Positions 1-10,115 are shown, numbered from the stretch's first letter. The stretch is 64,000 nucleotides of DNA from Sneathiella sp. P13V-1 (GCF_015143595.1 NZ_WYEU01000002.1:310001-374000), one strand, 5' to 3'. Numbers and translations are program-made. Notes: generated by a model from the sequence alone, not told the origin.

Positions 1-2
1 AG

Positions 3-59
3 TCTGATTTCAAGCTATGTGACATTCTGACGCAATTGCGCGAGATCAATGATTTCTAG
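3..59 (+). CDS. possible 3' end of an unidentified plus-strand gene
   Basis: From position 3 the plus strand is open for 18 codons and stops with TAG at 57-59. The residues are an ordinary soluble mixture ending in LREINDF. Its stop would overlap the RNase R stop (minus strand TAG at 58-56) in a shared CTAG. The stretch is too short to identify a product, and a minus-strand ATG at 25 competes for the same bases, so this is only a candidate. Confidence 0.2.
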   Translation, partial: SDFKLCDILTQLREINDF

Positions 60-2359
60 CTTTTACGCTTTGCAGCCGCCCGTTTTTTACCCTTGGGTGT
101 TGTTTTCTTTCCCTTTTTCATTTTTCCTCGAGGGTTGCCTTTGGGTTTGGTAACGCGCCCTCTTCGTGGCCCTTTGCGTTTCGCATCGAACGAGTTATTC
201 CCGTCTCCATCCTCTACGGAAACAATGATACCGCCTGTGACAATATCTACTTCACGAAGTCGTGCCATCAAACGGTCAGCCAGACGATAGGCAACACCCG
301 TCCGTTCCCCGATCAACATGTGGCGATCCTGATCATAGACAAAATAATCATGGCCTAGTGTAGAAATAGGGGCAAGGCCGTCTGCGCCTGTCGCTTCTAA
401 TGTTACAAACAAGCCAGCACGGGTGACCCCCGTAACTTTGGCTTCAAAGATTTTATCCACCTGGTTGGCAAGGAATACAGCAGTGAAACGGTCCAATGTC
501 TGGCGTTCCGCAACCATGGCTCGGCGCTCCAGTGTGGAGATTTCTTCACCGATTTGATCAAACTTCTCTGCGTCGCTGTCTGGCAGACCATCCTTCCCAA
601 AGCCATGCGCCGAAATCAGACTGCGATGAACCAGCAAATCCGCATAGCGCCGAATAGGGGAGGTAAAGTGCGCGTAATTTTTAAGATTCAGGCCAAAATG
701 GTGGCGATTGTCAGGGCTATAGACTGCCTGTGATTGCGATCGCAAGACCAACGCACTTACCAGTTCCTTATCCGCATCAGTTTTTGTCTGACCCAAAATC
801 TGATTAAAGGTCTTGGTGCGCATGACCTGACCTTTGGCAAAACTGATATCCATATCAGCCAGCACTTCACGAAGGCCTTCCAGTTTTTCCATATCCGGTT
901 CTTCATGAACTCGGAACATGCAAGGGCGGCGTTTTTTGGTGAGAGTTTCTGCAGCAGACACATTTGCCTGAATCATGAACTCTTCGATCATCATATGGGC
1001 CGCAAAACGAACTTTCTTGGAGACGGATTTAATAAACCCATCTTCGTTCAGTTCAATTTTGCGCTCAGGCAGATCCAGATCCAGCGGTTGACGTTTCTCT
1101 CTCGCCATTTTCAATGACTTATAAGCCCTGAAAAGGGGGCGAATAACGCTGTCCATCAAGGGTTCGGTCACATGATCCGGGTGACCTTCATGGGCTGCCT
1201 GTGCCTGCTCGTAGGTGAGAGACGCACATGAATTAATAAGGGCACGCATGAACTTGTGACGCAGTTTATTTCCGCTGGCGTCAAAGACCATACGCACCGC
1301 CATTACGGGGCGGTCTACATTTTCATGGAGAGAGCATAGGTCGCTCGATAGCTCATGCGGTAGCATAGGAACCACACGATCCGGGAAATAGACAGAGTTA
1401 CCACGTTTTCGCGCTGATTTGTCCAGTTCTGAGCCCGGTGTTACGTAATGGGCGACATCGGCAATGGCCACAATGACCTGCCAGCCGCCAGGATTTTCAG
1501 GATCGTCGTCAGGAGCGGCCCATACTGCGTCGTCCCGATCACGCGCATCTTTGGGGTCAATCGTCGCAATGGGGAGATGGCGAAGGTCTGTTCTGTCTTC
1601 TAACTCAACCGGGCGGGCAGATTCCGCCTCTTTAATCACCTTATCACTAAACTCATAGGGGATGCCGTGGGTATGAATGGCGATCATGCTGATGGATTTT
1701 GAATCGCCCAACGGACCCAGGCGCTCGGTAACACGACCCTCTGGCAATCCAAATTGGCGGCCCGGCAAAATGTCGCAAATGACCACTTCACCGCTTTGAG
1801 CACCCATTGAATTTTCATCCAGAATAACAATTTCTTTTTTGTTTTTCCTGTCGGTTGGCTGCACGCGGCCATTGTTCCCTGTCCGGGTGAAGACGCCCAA
1901 TACAGGGCCATCAGCTGATTTCAGATGCCGTATAATTTTGGCTTCGTAGGTACTTTTATTCAGGCGGTTAAGGCGCACCAATACGCGATCACCGATCCCT
2001 GGTGCAGGTGCCCGGCCGGTACTTTGCCTGCTGACATAAATGGTTGGAAGCGGATCTTCGTCTCGCCAATTGAGGGGTTTGGCAAGAACTTCACCGTCTT
2101 TATCGAGTTTGATGACCTCAACGACTGCAACAGATGGGAGGCTGCCAGCAGGTGCAAGGGATCGGTGGTGTCCTTTTTCAAGGACACCTTCGCCAACCAG
2201 TTCTTTCAATATCTGTTTTAGATAAATCCGGTCGCCACCTTTGATACCAAAGGCTTTAGCAATTTCACGCTTGCCCACATTGCCTTCGCTTTTTTCGATA
2301 AATTCGCGAATCTGCTCTTTTGTCGGCATGGGCGACGGTATTTTCGGTTTGTTGGTCAC
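56..2359 (-). CDS. rnr: ribonuclease R (3'-5' exoribonuclease)
   Basis: A 767-residue RNase II/R family exoribonuclease that degrades structured RNA processively from the 3' end. In order I see an N-terminal winged-helix-like segment (about 10-70), cold-shock-like OB folds (about 75-230), the RNB catalytic domain from about 255 with the acidic metal-binding cluster DARDRDDAV at 271-279, an S1 domain near 640-720, and a lysine/arginine-rich tail after about 735. Length and order fit RNase R rather than RNase II. The start is GTG at 2359, preceded by TAAGG five bases upstream; an ATG ten codons later (2329) is the alternative. It follows topA by 36 bases on the same strand, so the two are probably cotranscribed. 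Confidence 0.96.
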   Translation of the reverse strand: MTNKPKIPSPMPTKEQIREFIEKSEGNVGKREIAKAFGIKGGDRIYLKQILKELVGEGVLEKGHHRSLAPAGSLPSVAVVEVIKLDKDGEVLAKPLNWRDEDPLPTIYVSRQSTGRAPAPGIGDRVLVRLNRLNKSTYEAKIIRHLKSADGPVLGVFTRTGNNGRVQPTDRKNKKEIVILDENSMGAQSGEVVICDILPGRQFGLPEGRVTERLGPLGDSKSISMIAIHTHGIPYEFSDKVIKEAESARPVELEDRTDLRHLPIATIDPKDARDRDDAVWAAPDDDPENPGGWQVIVAIADVAHYVTPGSELDKSARKRGNSVYFPDRVVPMLPHELSSDLCSLHENVDRPVMAVRMVFDASGNKLRHKFMRALINSCASLTYEQAQAAHEGHPDHVTEPLMDSVIRPLFRAYKSLKMAREKRQPLDLDLPERKIELNEDGFIKSVSKKVRFAAHMMIEEFMIQANVSAAETLTKKRRPCMFRVHEEPDMEKLEGLREVLADMDISFAKGQVMRTKTFNQILGQTKTDADKELVSALVLRSQSQAVYSPDNRHHFGLNLKNYAHFTSPIRRYADLLVHRSLISAHGFGKDGLPDSDAEKFDQIGEEISTLERRAMVAERQTLDRFTAVFLANQVDKIFEAKVTGVTRAGLFVTLEATGADGLAPISTLGHDYFVYDQDRHMLIGERTGVAYRLADRLMARLREVDIVTGGIIVSVEDGDGNNSFDAKRKGPRRGRVTKPKGNPRGKMKKGKKTTPKGKKRAAAKRKS

Positions 2360-2395
2360 ATTACCTTATTTCTGCGGGCAAGCCGCCTAAATCAA

Positions 2396-5035
2396 CTATT
2401 CCTTTGAAGCAGCTTTTTTCTTCGGCGCGGCTTTCTTGGCTGTTGTCTTCTTTGCAGCCGTCTTCTTGGCAGGTGCCTTCTTAGCTGGCGTTTTCTTCGC
2501 AGCAGCTTTTTTGGGCTTCTTACCTGATTTTGCGGCGCGCTCCGCCAGCAACGTTACCGCTTCTTCCAACGTAATTGTCATTGGATCGGATGACTTTGGA
2601 ATGGTTGCGTTAATGCCACCGTGGGTGACATACGGGCCATAGCGACCATCTTTCACATTGATATCCGCGCCATCATCAGGATGCGCGCCAACAACACGAA
2701 GAGGAGGGGCCGCACGACCGGCACCGCCGCGTGTCTTCGCCGTTGCCAACAGCTCTACAGCGCGGTTCATGCCCACTGTTAGTACTTCCATGCCGCTGGC
2801 GAGACGACCATATTTTTTGTCGCATTCCACATATGGACCATAACGACCCAGATTAGCGGTAATCATGGAACCTGTTTCTGGGTGTGGGCCAATTTCGCGC
2901 GGCAAACTGATCAGTTGCAGTGCCATTTCAAAATCAACATCCTCAAGCGGAATATCTTTTGGAATGGAGACACGCTTAGGCTTTTTCTTTGGTTCAGCTT
3001 CACCAAGTTGGAGGTAAGGACCATATGGACCATTTCGCAGGGTGATCATCAGACCACTATCCGGCTCCAGACCCAACTCTTTTGGTCCTTCATCCGCTGT
3101 TGCGGCTTCAGCTTCCTCTTCAGAGGCGCCAAGCTGACGGGTGTAGCGGCATTCAGGATAGTTGGAACAGCCGATAAAGGCACCAAACCGGCCTGTTTTA
3201 AGGCTAAGACGGCCGTCATCGCATTTAGGGCAGTCACGCGGGTCGCTGCCATCTTCTTTTTCAGGGAAGATGTGAGGGCCCAGAATTTTATTCAGTTCTT
3301 CCAGAACATCACTTACGCGAAGCTCTGATGTGCCTTCAACGGAAACCGTAAAGTCATTCCAGAAGTCACGTAAAACCTGCTTCCAGTCGATTTTTGCGTC
3401 TGAAATATCGTCAAGCCGTTCTTCCAACTGCGCAGTGAAATCATATTCCACGTAGCGTGTGAAGAAAGCTGACAGGAAGGCCGTTACAAGTTGGCCCTTA
3501 TCTTCCGGGATAAAGCGTTTCTGATCCAGCTTCACATAATCCCGATCCTGCAGAACAGAGATGATGGAGGCATAAGTTGACGGGCGACCAATGCCCAGTT
3601 CTTCCAGTTTCTTTACAAGGCTTGCTTCACTGTAACGAGGCGCAGGTTCAGTGAAGTGCTGATCTTCTCGCACCTCATTTGTTGTCATTACTTCGCCTTC
3701 ATCAACAGCGGGAAGGCGTTTGCCATCCTTGTCGTTATCCTCGTCATCCTGTCCTTCTTCATAAAGTTTCAGGAACCCCGAGAAACGAATAACGCTACCT
3801 GTTGCACGCAGGGTTTGGCCATTTCCATCAGAGAAATCAACCGTGGTGCGCTCCAACTGCGCGCTTTCCATCTGGCTTGCGATGGTACGCTTCCAGATCA
3901 GTTCATAAAGGCGGAGATGTTCTTTATCCAGATACTGTGCCATCTGTGCTGGTGTGCGGCTCAAATCTGTTGGGCGGATCGCTTCGTGTGCTTCCTGCGC
4001 ATTTTTGGATTTTGTCTTGTAGACACGCGGGGAAGAGGGAACGAATTTATCACCATATTCACTTGCGATCACGCTGCGGCAGGCGTCGATGGCTTCATTT
4101 GCCAGTGTCACACCATCTGTACGCATGTAGGTGATCAAACCTGTTGTCTCACCGCCAATATCGAAACCTTCATACAGCTTCTGCGCCACCATCATGGTGC
4201 GCTTGGCACCAAAACCCAACTTGCGGGAAGCTTCCTGCTGCAAAGTTGACGTTGTGAAAGGCGGTGATGGATTACGTTTGGCTGGCTTTTTGGTAACGGA
4301 AGCGACTTTGAAGTTTCCAGCCCGCACAGCTTCTCCAGCCGCGTTTGCCAGATCTGCGTTTGGTAGCGAAAACTTATCCAGCTTGTCATTTTTCAGATGA
4401 GTGAGGCGCGCGGTGATCTTATCACCGGATGCGGTGTTAAAGTCCGCATCAATTGTCCAGTATTCTTCTGGGACAAAGGCTTCGATTTCCAGTTCACGCT
4501 CACAAATAAGGCGTAGAGCAACGGACTGCACGCGACCTGCAGATTTGGCACCCGGTAGTTTTCTCCACAGAACGGGAGAAAGCGTAAAGCCTACGAGGTA
4601 ATCGAGCGCCCGGCGCGCTTGCTGCGCGTTCACCAGATTCATGTCCAACTCACGCGGGTTGGCGATACCGTCCAGAACAGCTTTTTTGGTAATTTCGTTG
4701 AAAACGACACGGCTTACTTTGGCGGTTTTCAGCTTCTTCTTTTCTTCCATCACTTTTAGAACATGCCAAGCGATGGCTTCCCCTTCACGATCCGGGTCAG
4801 TTGCGAGATATAAGTTGTCGGCGTCTTTTAGGGCGTCAGCGATGGCTTTGATGTGTTTTGCAGATTTCGCATCATTCTGGTAATCCATTGCAAAATCTTC
4901 ATCAGGTTTTACCGACCCGTCTTTGGATGGCAAATCCCGGATATGTCCATAAGATGCAAGAACAGTGTAGTCCTTACCCAAATACTTATTGATGGTTTTT
5001 GCTTTCGCCGGTGATTCAACAACCACAACATTCAT
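2396..5035 (-). CDS. topA: DNA topoisomerase I (type IA)
   Basis: An 879-residue omega-type topoisomerase that relaxes negative supercoils. The Toprim domain opens the protein (ESPAKAKTI near 7-15) and carries DPDREGE at 80-86; the DNA-linking tyrosine is Y303 in ITYMRTDG. A C4 zinc element follows (C602, C605, C623, C629), then three GPYGPY/GRYGPYV topoisomerase C-terminal repeats, and a tail after about 840 made almost entirely of Lys, Ala, Pro and Thr in AKK-type repeats. Such basic tails are common in alphaproteobacterial TopA and likely help nonspecific DNA binding. ATG start at 5035 has no strong Shine-Dalgarno sequence. dprA lies 66 bases upstream on the same strand and rnr follows. 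Confidence 0.97.
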   Translation of the reverse strand: MNVVVVESPAKAKTINKYLGKDYTVLASYGHIRDLPSKDGSVKPDEDFAMDYQNDAKSAKHIKAIADALKDADNLYLATDPDREGEAIAWHVLKVMEEKKKLKTAKVSRVVFNEITKKAVLDGIANPRELDMNLVNAQQARRALDYLVGFTLSPVLWRKLPGAKSAGRVQSVALRLICERELEIEAFVPEEYWTIDADFNTASGDKITARLTHLKNDKLDKFSLPNADLANAAGEAVRAGNFKVASVTKKPAKRNPSPPFTTSTLQQEASRKLGFGAKRTMMVAQKLYEGFDIGGETTGLITYMRTDGVTLANEAIDACRSVIASEYGDKFVPSSPRVYKTKSKNAQEAHEAIRPTDLSRTPAQMAQYLDKEHLRLYELIWKRTIASQMESAQLERTTVDFSDGNGQTLRATGSVIRFSGFLKLYEEGQDDEDNDKDGKRLPAVDEGEVMTTNEVREDQHFTEPAPRYSEASLVKKLEELGIGRPSTYASIISVLQDRDYVKLDQKRFIPEDKGQLVTAFLSAFFTRYVEYDFTAQLEERLDDISDAKIDWKQVLRDFWNDFTVSVEGTSELRVSDVLEELNKILGPHIFPEKEDGSDPRDCPKCDDGRLSLKTGRFGAFIGCSNYPECRYTRQLGASEEEAEAATADEGPKELGLEPDSGLMITLRNGPYGPYLQLGEAEPKKKPKRVSIPKDIPLEDVDFEMALQLISLPREIGPHPETGSMITANLGRYGPYVECDKKYGRLASGMEVLTVGMNRAVELLATAKTRGGAGRAAPPLRVVGAHPDDGADINVKDGRYGPYVTHGGINATIPKSSDPMTITLEEAVTLLAERAAKSGKKPKKAAAKKTPAKKAPAKKTAAKKTTAKKAAPKKKAASKE

Positions 5036-5101
5036 AGGGACACCACAGGTTATGTGTTCACATTCAACCCGATCTTCGGGCTTTTTGCATATATAGAGAC
5101 G

Positions 5102-6223
5102 CTAACTTACCAAGGAAACCCTGTTTCCAAAGTGGCGTTCTACTCTGCCTGCGAGTTCAAGCTCAAGCAAAATCGTCATTACTAACGCTGGTGCGATGCC
5201 AGTGAGGCGTATTATTTCATCAATTTCCACGGCAACAGGCGAAAGTAGAGACATAATATGGGGGCGGGCGCTTTCAAGTTCCTGCTCCGGAATATCGGGC
5301 TGTATTCCAAAGTTAAGTTCAGGCTGTTCAGGTTCCCTAAATGGCTGCGAAAACAGTTGGTTGAGGGATTCCAGAAGTTCAGCAGGTGTTTCAACCAACA
5401 TGGCCCCTTGGCGGATCAGGTTATTGGTTCCCCGCGCCCTTGGGTCAAGGGGGGATCCGGGTATGGCAAAAACCTCACGCCCATGCTCTGCTGCCATACG
5501 GGCAGTTATCAAGGATCCGGACTTTGGCGTTGCTTCCATTACAAGGATTCCCAGTGATATGCCGGAAATGATCCTATTTCGCCTTGGGAAGTGACGTGCC
5601 TGTGGTTGGGTGCCTAGCGGTTGCTCCGCGATAATGCAGCCTCGTGCGGCGATCTCATGATGAAGATCTTTGTTCTCTTGCGGGTAAATGACATCCACGC
5701 CGCCGCCCACCACACCAACGGTGCCCGTTTCCAAACTGGCGATATGAGCAGCGGCATCAATGCCGCGGGCAAGCCCTGAGGTTATTGAGATGCCCTTCTT
5801 ACCAATTTCTTCTGCAAATTGCCGCGTTAGACGTATAGCTGCTGCCGATGCATTTCTGGACCCTACAATACCAAGGGATCTGCGTTGGAGAAGGGACGGA
5901 TGCCCGAGAATACTTATGACTGGTGGTGGGTCATGAATTTCCCGAAGAAGTGGAGGGTATTCGGGGTCGCAACTGGCAACAAGGCGACCTCCAATCTCCT
6001 CTAATCGTTCCAGTTCATGTAATGCAGAAGATCTGGAGAAAATCTGTATGGGTCGTTTGGCGCCGCCCCGTTTGGCGAGTTCGGGAACTTTCTGAAGAGC
6101 CTTCTGTGCGGACCCGAATTTTTGAAGTAAATGATAAAAGGTGACAGGTCCGACATTTTCAGACCTGATCAGCTGCAACCAACTTAAGCGCTCTTCATTT
6201 GATATATTCTGTTGTCCCCTCAT
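5102..6223 (-). CDS. dprA: DNA processing protein DprA/Smf
   Basis: A 373-residue DprA homologue, the loader of RecA onto incoming single-stranded DNA in natural transformation. The Rossmann-like core (about 80-290) contains GSRNAS, SGLARGIDAAAH, GGGVDVIYP and FPRRNRIISG, all diagnostic of the family, and the last 60 or so residues form a winged-helix (DML1-like) domain. It sits upstream of topA in the order dprA-topA-rnr, with plsY next upstream, an arrangement common in Alphaproteobacteria. No other competence gene is visible in the window, so a role in transformation here is family knowledge rather than something the sequence shows. Confidence 0.95.
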   Translation of the reverse strand: MRGQQNISNEERLSWLQLIRSENVGPVTFYHLLQKFGSAQKALQKVPELAKRGGAKRPIQIFSRSSALHELERLEEIGGRLVASCDPEYPPLLREIHDPPPVISILGHPSLLQRRSLGIVGSRNASAAAIRLTRQFAEEIGKKGISITSGLARGIDAAAHIASLETGTVGVVGGGVDVIYPQENKDLHHEIAARGCIIAEQPLGTQPQARHFPRRNRIISGISLGILVMEATPKSGSLITARMAAEHGREVFAIPGSPLDPRARGTNNLIRQGAMLVETPAELLESLNQLFSQPFREPEQPELNFGIQPDIPEQELESARPHIMSLLSPVAVEIDEIIRLTGIAPALVMTILLELELAGRVERHFGNRVSLVS

Positions 6224-6298
6224 GCAAAAAAGAGTGATACAACATAATTAGCGCGTCAATTGAAAAGCACATATGGTTATGCGCGTTATAAGTTAATA

Positions 6299-6946
6299 TT
6301 ACTTTTTGCCGATTCGGGGCTCTGTCCCTGATAGTAATCTACGGATGTTTTCATGATGGCGAATGAAAATCAAAACCGCCATAAATCCGGCAAGTTCAAT
6401 CCGCTGCAAATCCCCATAGAAGACATCCCCGAACAAATCGGTTGTGGACAGCCAATAGACATAAACAGGTGAGAGCGCCGCGGCCATCAACGCTGATAGG
6501 GACGAGATTCTGAAGACCAATGCCGTCAGTAACCACGTCAGGGCAACAGCGACACCCGCAGGCCATGAGATAGCGAGCATCACGCCAATAAAGGTCGCAA
6601 CACCTTTGCCGCCTTTAAATTTTAGCCAGATGGGGAATAGGTGACCCAGAAAAGCCCCTCCGCCGGCAAGCACCGCGTAATCCTGTGTCAGGAAGTGGTT
6701 GGCGAGGAGAACCACCACCGCGCCTTTACCGCCGTCCAGAATAAGGGTGGCAAGCGCCAACATCTTGTTACCAGTACGCAGGACATTAGTTGTGCCGATA
6801 TTACCGGAGCCTATTTTCCGGATATCACCAAGACCGGCCATCTTTGTGAGAACCAATCCAAAAGGGATGGAGCCCAGAAGATAACCGATAACGGCAGCCG
6901 CCAAAAATGGCCAAGTGTAGGAAAAATCCCCGATCGGATCCGGCAT
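6299..6946 (-). CDS. plsY: glycerol-3-phosphate acyltransferase PlsY
   Basis: A 215-residue integral membrane acyltransferase that moves an acyl group from acyl phosphate to glycerol-3-phosphate, the first committed phospholipid step. Family motifs are present: GSIPFG, GSGNIGTTN and KFKGGKGVAT, within about five hydrophobic segments. Its substrate supplier PlsX is encoded far away at 60.5 kb in this window. The gene lies 9 bases downstream of the pyrC homologue and upstream of dprA, all on the minus strand, so readthrough from the pyrimidine genes is likely. Confidence 0.96.
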   Translation of the reverse strand: MPDPIGDFSYTWPFLAAAVIGYLLGSIPFGLVLTKMAGLGDIRKIGSGNIGTTNVLRTGNKMLALATLILDGGKGAVVVLLANHFLTQDYAVLAGGGAFLGHLFPIWLKFKGGKGVATFIGVMLAISWPAGVAVALTWLLTALVFRISSLSALMAAALSPVYVYWLSTTDLFGDVFYGDLQRIELAGFMAVLIFIRHHENIRRLLSGTEPRIGKK

Positions 6947-6955
6947 GTAATGTCC

Positions 6956-8251
6956 TTATCGTTTAAACACGGTTTTGCCGCGCACTATTGTTCTTAAGAC
7001 CTTACCTTGCAACAAATGACCGTCAAATGCAGTATTTTTTGATTTTGACTTCAGTTCGCTGCCGACAACTTTCCACGGCTTGCCAAGATCAAAAAGACAA
7101 AGGTCTGCAGACCGGCCTTTCTTTATTTTACCGGCCTTGATACCAAGCAGTTTTGCCGGCGCCACAGTCATAGTTCTGAGTAGTGGCAGCAGACCCATGT
7201 CACCATTGTGATAGAGGCGTAGGGATACGGGCAGCATGGTTTCAAGGCCAATAACGCCGGGCTTCGCTTGGGCAAATGGGAGACGCTTGCTATCTGCACT
7301 CTGCGGAAGATGTTGAGACGCGATGACATCAATTGTGCCGTCTTTCAACGCCTCGATAACTGCAAGGCGATCTTCTTCAACCCGTAGAGGAGGGGAGACA
7401 CGGGCAAAAGTCCGGTATTCCCCAACTTCCATATCGTTGAGCGCATGATAATGCGGCGCTGTTCCGGCTGTCACCTTGATCTGCTGCTCTTTCGCACGGC
7501 GAATAGTGTTCAGGGCGTCTGCAGTACTTAAATGCGCTGCATGCCAGCGGGCACCTGTCATGGCGGCTAGGCGGATATCCCGCTCCACCATGATGGCTTC
7601 CGCGCAGGATGGAATAGATTTAAGGCCCATGATCGTAGCGATTTTTCCGCCAGTCATGACACCACCACTCGCAAGCGCAGGATCTTCAGCATGAACAATT
7701 ACGGGACGGTCGAACATTGTGGAGTAAGCGAGAGCCCGTCGCATCAAGTTCACATCGCCAATGGCTTTCTGGCCGTCACTGAAGGCCACAACCCCGGCCT
7801 CAGCAAGGAGGCCAAGTTCGGCCATTTCCTTGCCTTCAAGGCCACGTGTCAGAGCGCCAGTGATGACAACATTCACATCACAGGTTTTCCGCGCACGACG
7901 GGCCACAAGTTCCACAATGGCGGGATCATCAATAACTGGCTCTGTCGCAGGGAAGGCGTTAATGGTGGTCACACCACCCGCCGCCGCCGCTTCACCGGCT
8001 GTCTGCAAGGTTTCGCGGTGCTCTTTCCCCGGTTCACATAAGTAAGCATGAGCATCCACAAGTCCTGGCGCAAGGCAGTTGCCTTCACAGTCAATGACTT
8101 TGGCACCCTCTGGGATATTGTCGGATTTAATATCCGCACCCCAATCCAGAATTTTCCCATTCTGAATCAGGACACCGCCTTGCGTGTCTGTATTTGACGC
8201 AGGATCCAGGAGGCGTGCGTTGATGAGAGCGGTGATTTTTTGTTTGCTCAT
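6956..8251 (-). CDS. dihydroorotase-like protein with missing catalytic residues (PyrC' type)
   Basis: A 431-residue amidohydrolase of the class I dihydroorotase family, overlapping pyrB by four bases (ATGA). The fold markers are intact (PGLVDAH, FSDG, VHAEDP with H187, [10 protein letters not shown] with H237/H240), but the catalytic signature is not. The HxH metal pair reads H68-A-Y70, the substrate-binding arginine of the usual LREPG is C72, and the usual DHAPH motif reads Q313-H-L-P-Q317. By family knowledge such a protein should not hydrolyse dihydroorotate. Pseudomonads have an inactive PyrC' that serves as a structural partner of aspartate carbamoyltransferase; the tight coupling to pyrB suggests the same here. 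A working dihydroorotase should then exist elsewhere in the genome. Confidence 0.88.
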   Translation of the reverse strand: MSKQKITALINARLLDPASNTDTQGGVLIQNGKILDWGADIKSDNIPEGAKVIDCEGNCLAPGLVDAHAYLCEPGKEHRETLQTAGEAAAAGGVTTINAFPATEPVIDDPAIVELVARRARKTCDVNVVITGALTRGLEGKEMAELGLLAEAGVVAFSDGQKAIGDVNLMRRALAYSTMFDRPVIVHAEDPALASGGVMTGGKIATIMGLKSIPSCAEAIMVERDIRLAAMTGARWHAAHLSTADALNTIRRAKEQQIKVTAGTAPHYHALNDMEVGEYRTFARVSPPLRVEEDRLAVIEALKDGTIDVIASQHLPQSADSKRLPFAQAKPGVIGLETMLPVSLRLYHNGDMGLLPLLRTMTVAPAKLLGIKAGKIKKGRSADLCLFDLGKPWKVVGSELKSKSKNTAFDGHLLQGKVLRTIVRGKTVFKR

Positions 8252-9195
8252 GTCCGGTCCCTCCGCGTCAAAAGATCAAGACAGGCCATTCGGACCGCAA
8301 CACCCATCTCAACCTGTTCTGAAATCAGGCTGATGTGAAGATCATCTGCCAGTTCGGAATCAAGTTCTACGCCTCTGTTCATCGGACCCGGATGCATTAT
8401 GAGCGCATCAGGTTTGGCAACTGACAGCTTTTCCTTATCAAGACCAAAGAATTTAAAATATTCGCGAATGGAGGGGACAAATGCTCCTTGCATCCGTTCG
8501 GTTTGGAGACGCAGCATCATCACAATATCAGCGTCTTTAAGGCCTTCCTCCATAGAATGAAATACTTCAACTCCAAGCGCCTTAGCATTGGATGGAATCA
8601 GAGTTGTTGGGCCGACAATTCGGACACGAGCTCCCATAATATTGAGAAGCGCAATGTTGGACCGAGCAACACGGCTGTGTTGGATATCACCGCATATCGC
8701 AACAGTAAGGCCCGCAAGGCGGCCCTTGCGATTCCTAATGGTGAGTGCGTCAAGCAGTGCCTGTGTGGGATGTTCATGAGACCCATCACCGCCATTTATC
8801 ACGGCGCAGTCCATTTTCTGGCTCAGCAAATGAGGTGCCCCGGATTCGGAATGACGAACCACCAAGACATCCGGATGCATGGCATTTAATGTCATGGCCG
8901 TATCAATGAGCGTTTCGCCCTTCTTCACAGAACTTGTGCCAACGGACATATTAATCACGTCCAGCCCAAGCCTCTTGCCAGCAAGCTCGAACGAAGTTCG
9001 TGTGCGGGTTGAGTTTTCAAAGAAGAGATTGATTTGGGTCCGTCCGCGCAACAGAGAGTGCTTCTTGTCGCCCGCACGGGATTTGTCCACATAGCTTTCT
9101 GCAAGGTCTAAAATAGTTGTGATGTCACCCGCGGTCAGGCGGGCAATATCCAGCAGATGCCGGTGATCAAATGATGTTTGGTCAAGCTGTGTCAT
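8248..9195 (-). CDS. pyrB: aspartate carbamoyltransferase catalytic subunit
   Basis: A 315-residue ATCase that joins carbamoyl phosphate and aspartate to carbamoyl aspartate in pyrimidine synthesis. The carbamoyl-phosphate loop [13 protein letters not shown] and the downstream HPGPMNRG motif are both present, and length fits the catalytic chain. An upstream start would add 19 residues from 9252, but the ATG at 9195 gives the normal family N-terminus (MTQLDQ...HRHLLDI), so I place the start there. No pyrI regulatory chain is nearby. The next gene downstream overlaps by four bases and encodes the inactive dihydroorotase homologue, a likely partner of this enzyme. Confidence 0.95.
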   Translation of the reverse strand: MTQLDQTSFDHRHLLDIARLTAGDITTILDLAESYVDKSRAGDKKHSLLRGRTQINLFFENSTRTRTSFELAGKRLGLDVINMSVGTSSVKKGETLIDTAMTLNAMHPDVLVVRHSESGAPHLLSQKMDCAVINGGDGSHEHPTQALLDALTIRNRKGRLAGLTVAICGDIQHSRVARSNIALLNIMGARVRIVGPTTLIPSNAKALGVEVFHSMEEGLKDADIVMMLRLQTERMQGAFVPSIREYFKFFGLDKEKLSVAKPDALIMHPGPMNRGVELDSELADDLHISLISEQVEMGVAVRMACLDLLTRRDRT

Positions 9196-9262
9196 TAAAG
9201 GGGCATTATATACGTGGAAGGGGACAATTGGGCAAGAAAGAGTTGGACCCAATTTTCACTTT

Positions 9263-9718
9263 CTATATCGAATCAAGCGCCCCTTGTAGAATATAGGCGG
9301 CAGCCATCTTATCGACGACTTCAGCACGCTTTTTCCGGCTAGTATCTGCCTCAAGCAGGGTGCGGGTTACCGCGGCCGTTGAAAGCCGTTCATCCCAAAA
9401 ACAGGAAGGAAGGTCAAAAACATCTTCCAGATTCTTCTGAAATTGCCTGCAGGACTGGGCGCGAGGGCCTTCTGATCCGTCCATATTGATCGGTAGGCCA
9501 ATCACAAAGCCACCGACCCTATATTCTTCAATTAATTCACGAATTCGGGCTGCGTCATCCTTGAATTTCTTACGTTTAATGGTCTCAATCGGGGTTGCGA
9601 CCTTCAAGGAAGTATCTGATAGGGAAATGCCAATTGTTTTCGTCCCGGGATCGAATCCCATCAGGCGTTGGTCAAGGGCGATAAAATGTTTCAAATGGCT
9701 GGGGTTGCCGAGAAGCAT
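9263..9718 (-). CDS. ruvX: putative pre-16S rRNA nuclease / Holliday junction resolvase-like YqgF
   Basis: A 151-residue YqgF/RuvX protein with the RNase H-like fold. The first strand carries the acidic metal ligand in LMGFDPGTKTIGIS, followed by IGLPINMDGSEG and DERLSTAAV, the three signature blocks of the family. In other bacteria YqgF matures the 5' end of 16S rRNA. It precedes pyrB on the minus strand and is divergent from gatC, with about 110 bases between them holding both promoters. Start ATG at 9718 gives a slightly long N-terminus; the ATG at residue 20 is an alternative. Confidence 0.92.
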   Translation of the reverse strand: MLLGNPSHLKHFIALDQRLMGFDPGTKTIGISLSDTSLKVATPIETIKRKKFKDDAARIRELIEEYRVGGFVIGLPINMDGSEGPRAQSCRQFQKNLEDVFDLPSCFWDERLSTAAVTRTLLEADTSRKKRAEVVDKMAAAYILQGALDSI

Positions 9719-9827
9719 GGGTTGCGCTAACTTGCGGCCATTGTCGGTTTGGCCTTCTGTAAGAATTTGCAGATTTTTTCCGGACCGACCATCCAGATAA
9801 GCTTCTTAATATAGCAAAGGGTGACAA

Positions 9828-10115
9828 ATGTCGCTTGATAAAGCCACTGTGGCAAAAGTAGCCAATTTGGCGCGCATCCGGGTTGAAGAAAAAGACCTGG
9901 ACGGCCTCGCCAACGAATTGAATTCAATCCTCGACTGGGTAGAGCAACTCGGTGAGGTGGATACGGAAAATACACCACCGATGACATCGGTTGCTGACAT
10001 GCAATTACGCTGGCGCAAAGATGAAATCACTGATGGTGGTTACCAAGAGGAAGTGGTTGCCAATGCACCTTCCCCAGAAGATGGCTTCTTTGGCGTGCCG
10101 AAGGTGATCGAATAA
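9828..10115 (+). CDS. gatC: Asp/Glu-tRNA amidotransferase subunit C
   Basis: A 95-residue GatC, the small clamp that holds GatA and GatB together in the tRNA-dependent amidotransferase. The N-terminal block [14 protein letters not shown] and the C-terminal FFGVPKVIE are typical. A Shine-Dalgarno AAAGGG lies just upstream of the ATG. The last base of its stop codon is the first base of the gatA start (TAATG), which shows tight translational coupling and marks this as the first gene of a gatCAB operon. Confidence 0.96.
   Translation: MSLDKATVAKVANLARIRVEEKDLDGLANELNSILDWVEQLGEVDTENTPPMTSVADMQLRWRKDEITDGGYQEEVVANAPSPEDGFFGVPKVIE

Noticed and set aside
2400-2530. Tandem DNA repeat at the end of topA
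   Set aside because: It is codon repetition encoding the Lys/Ala-rich tail; units are irregular and in frame, so it is not a repeat array or CRISPR.
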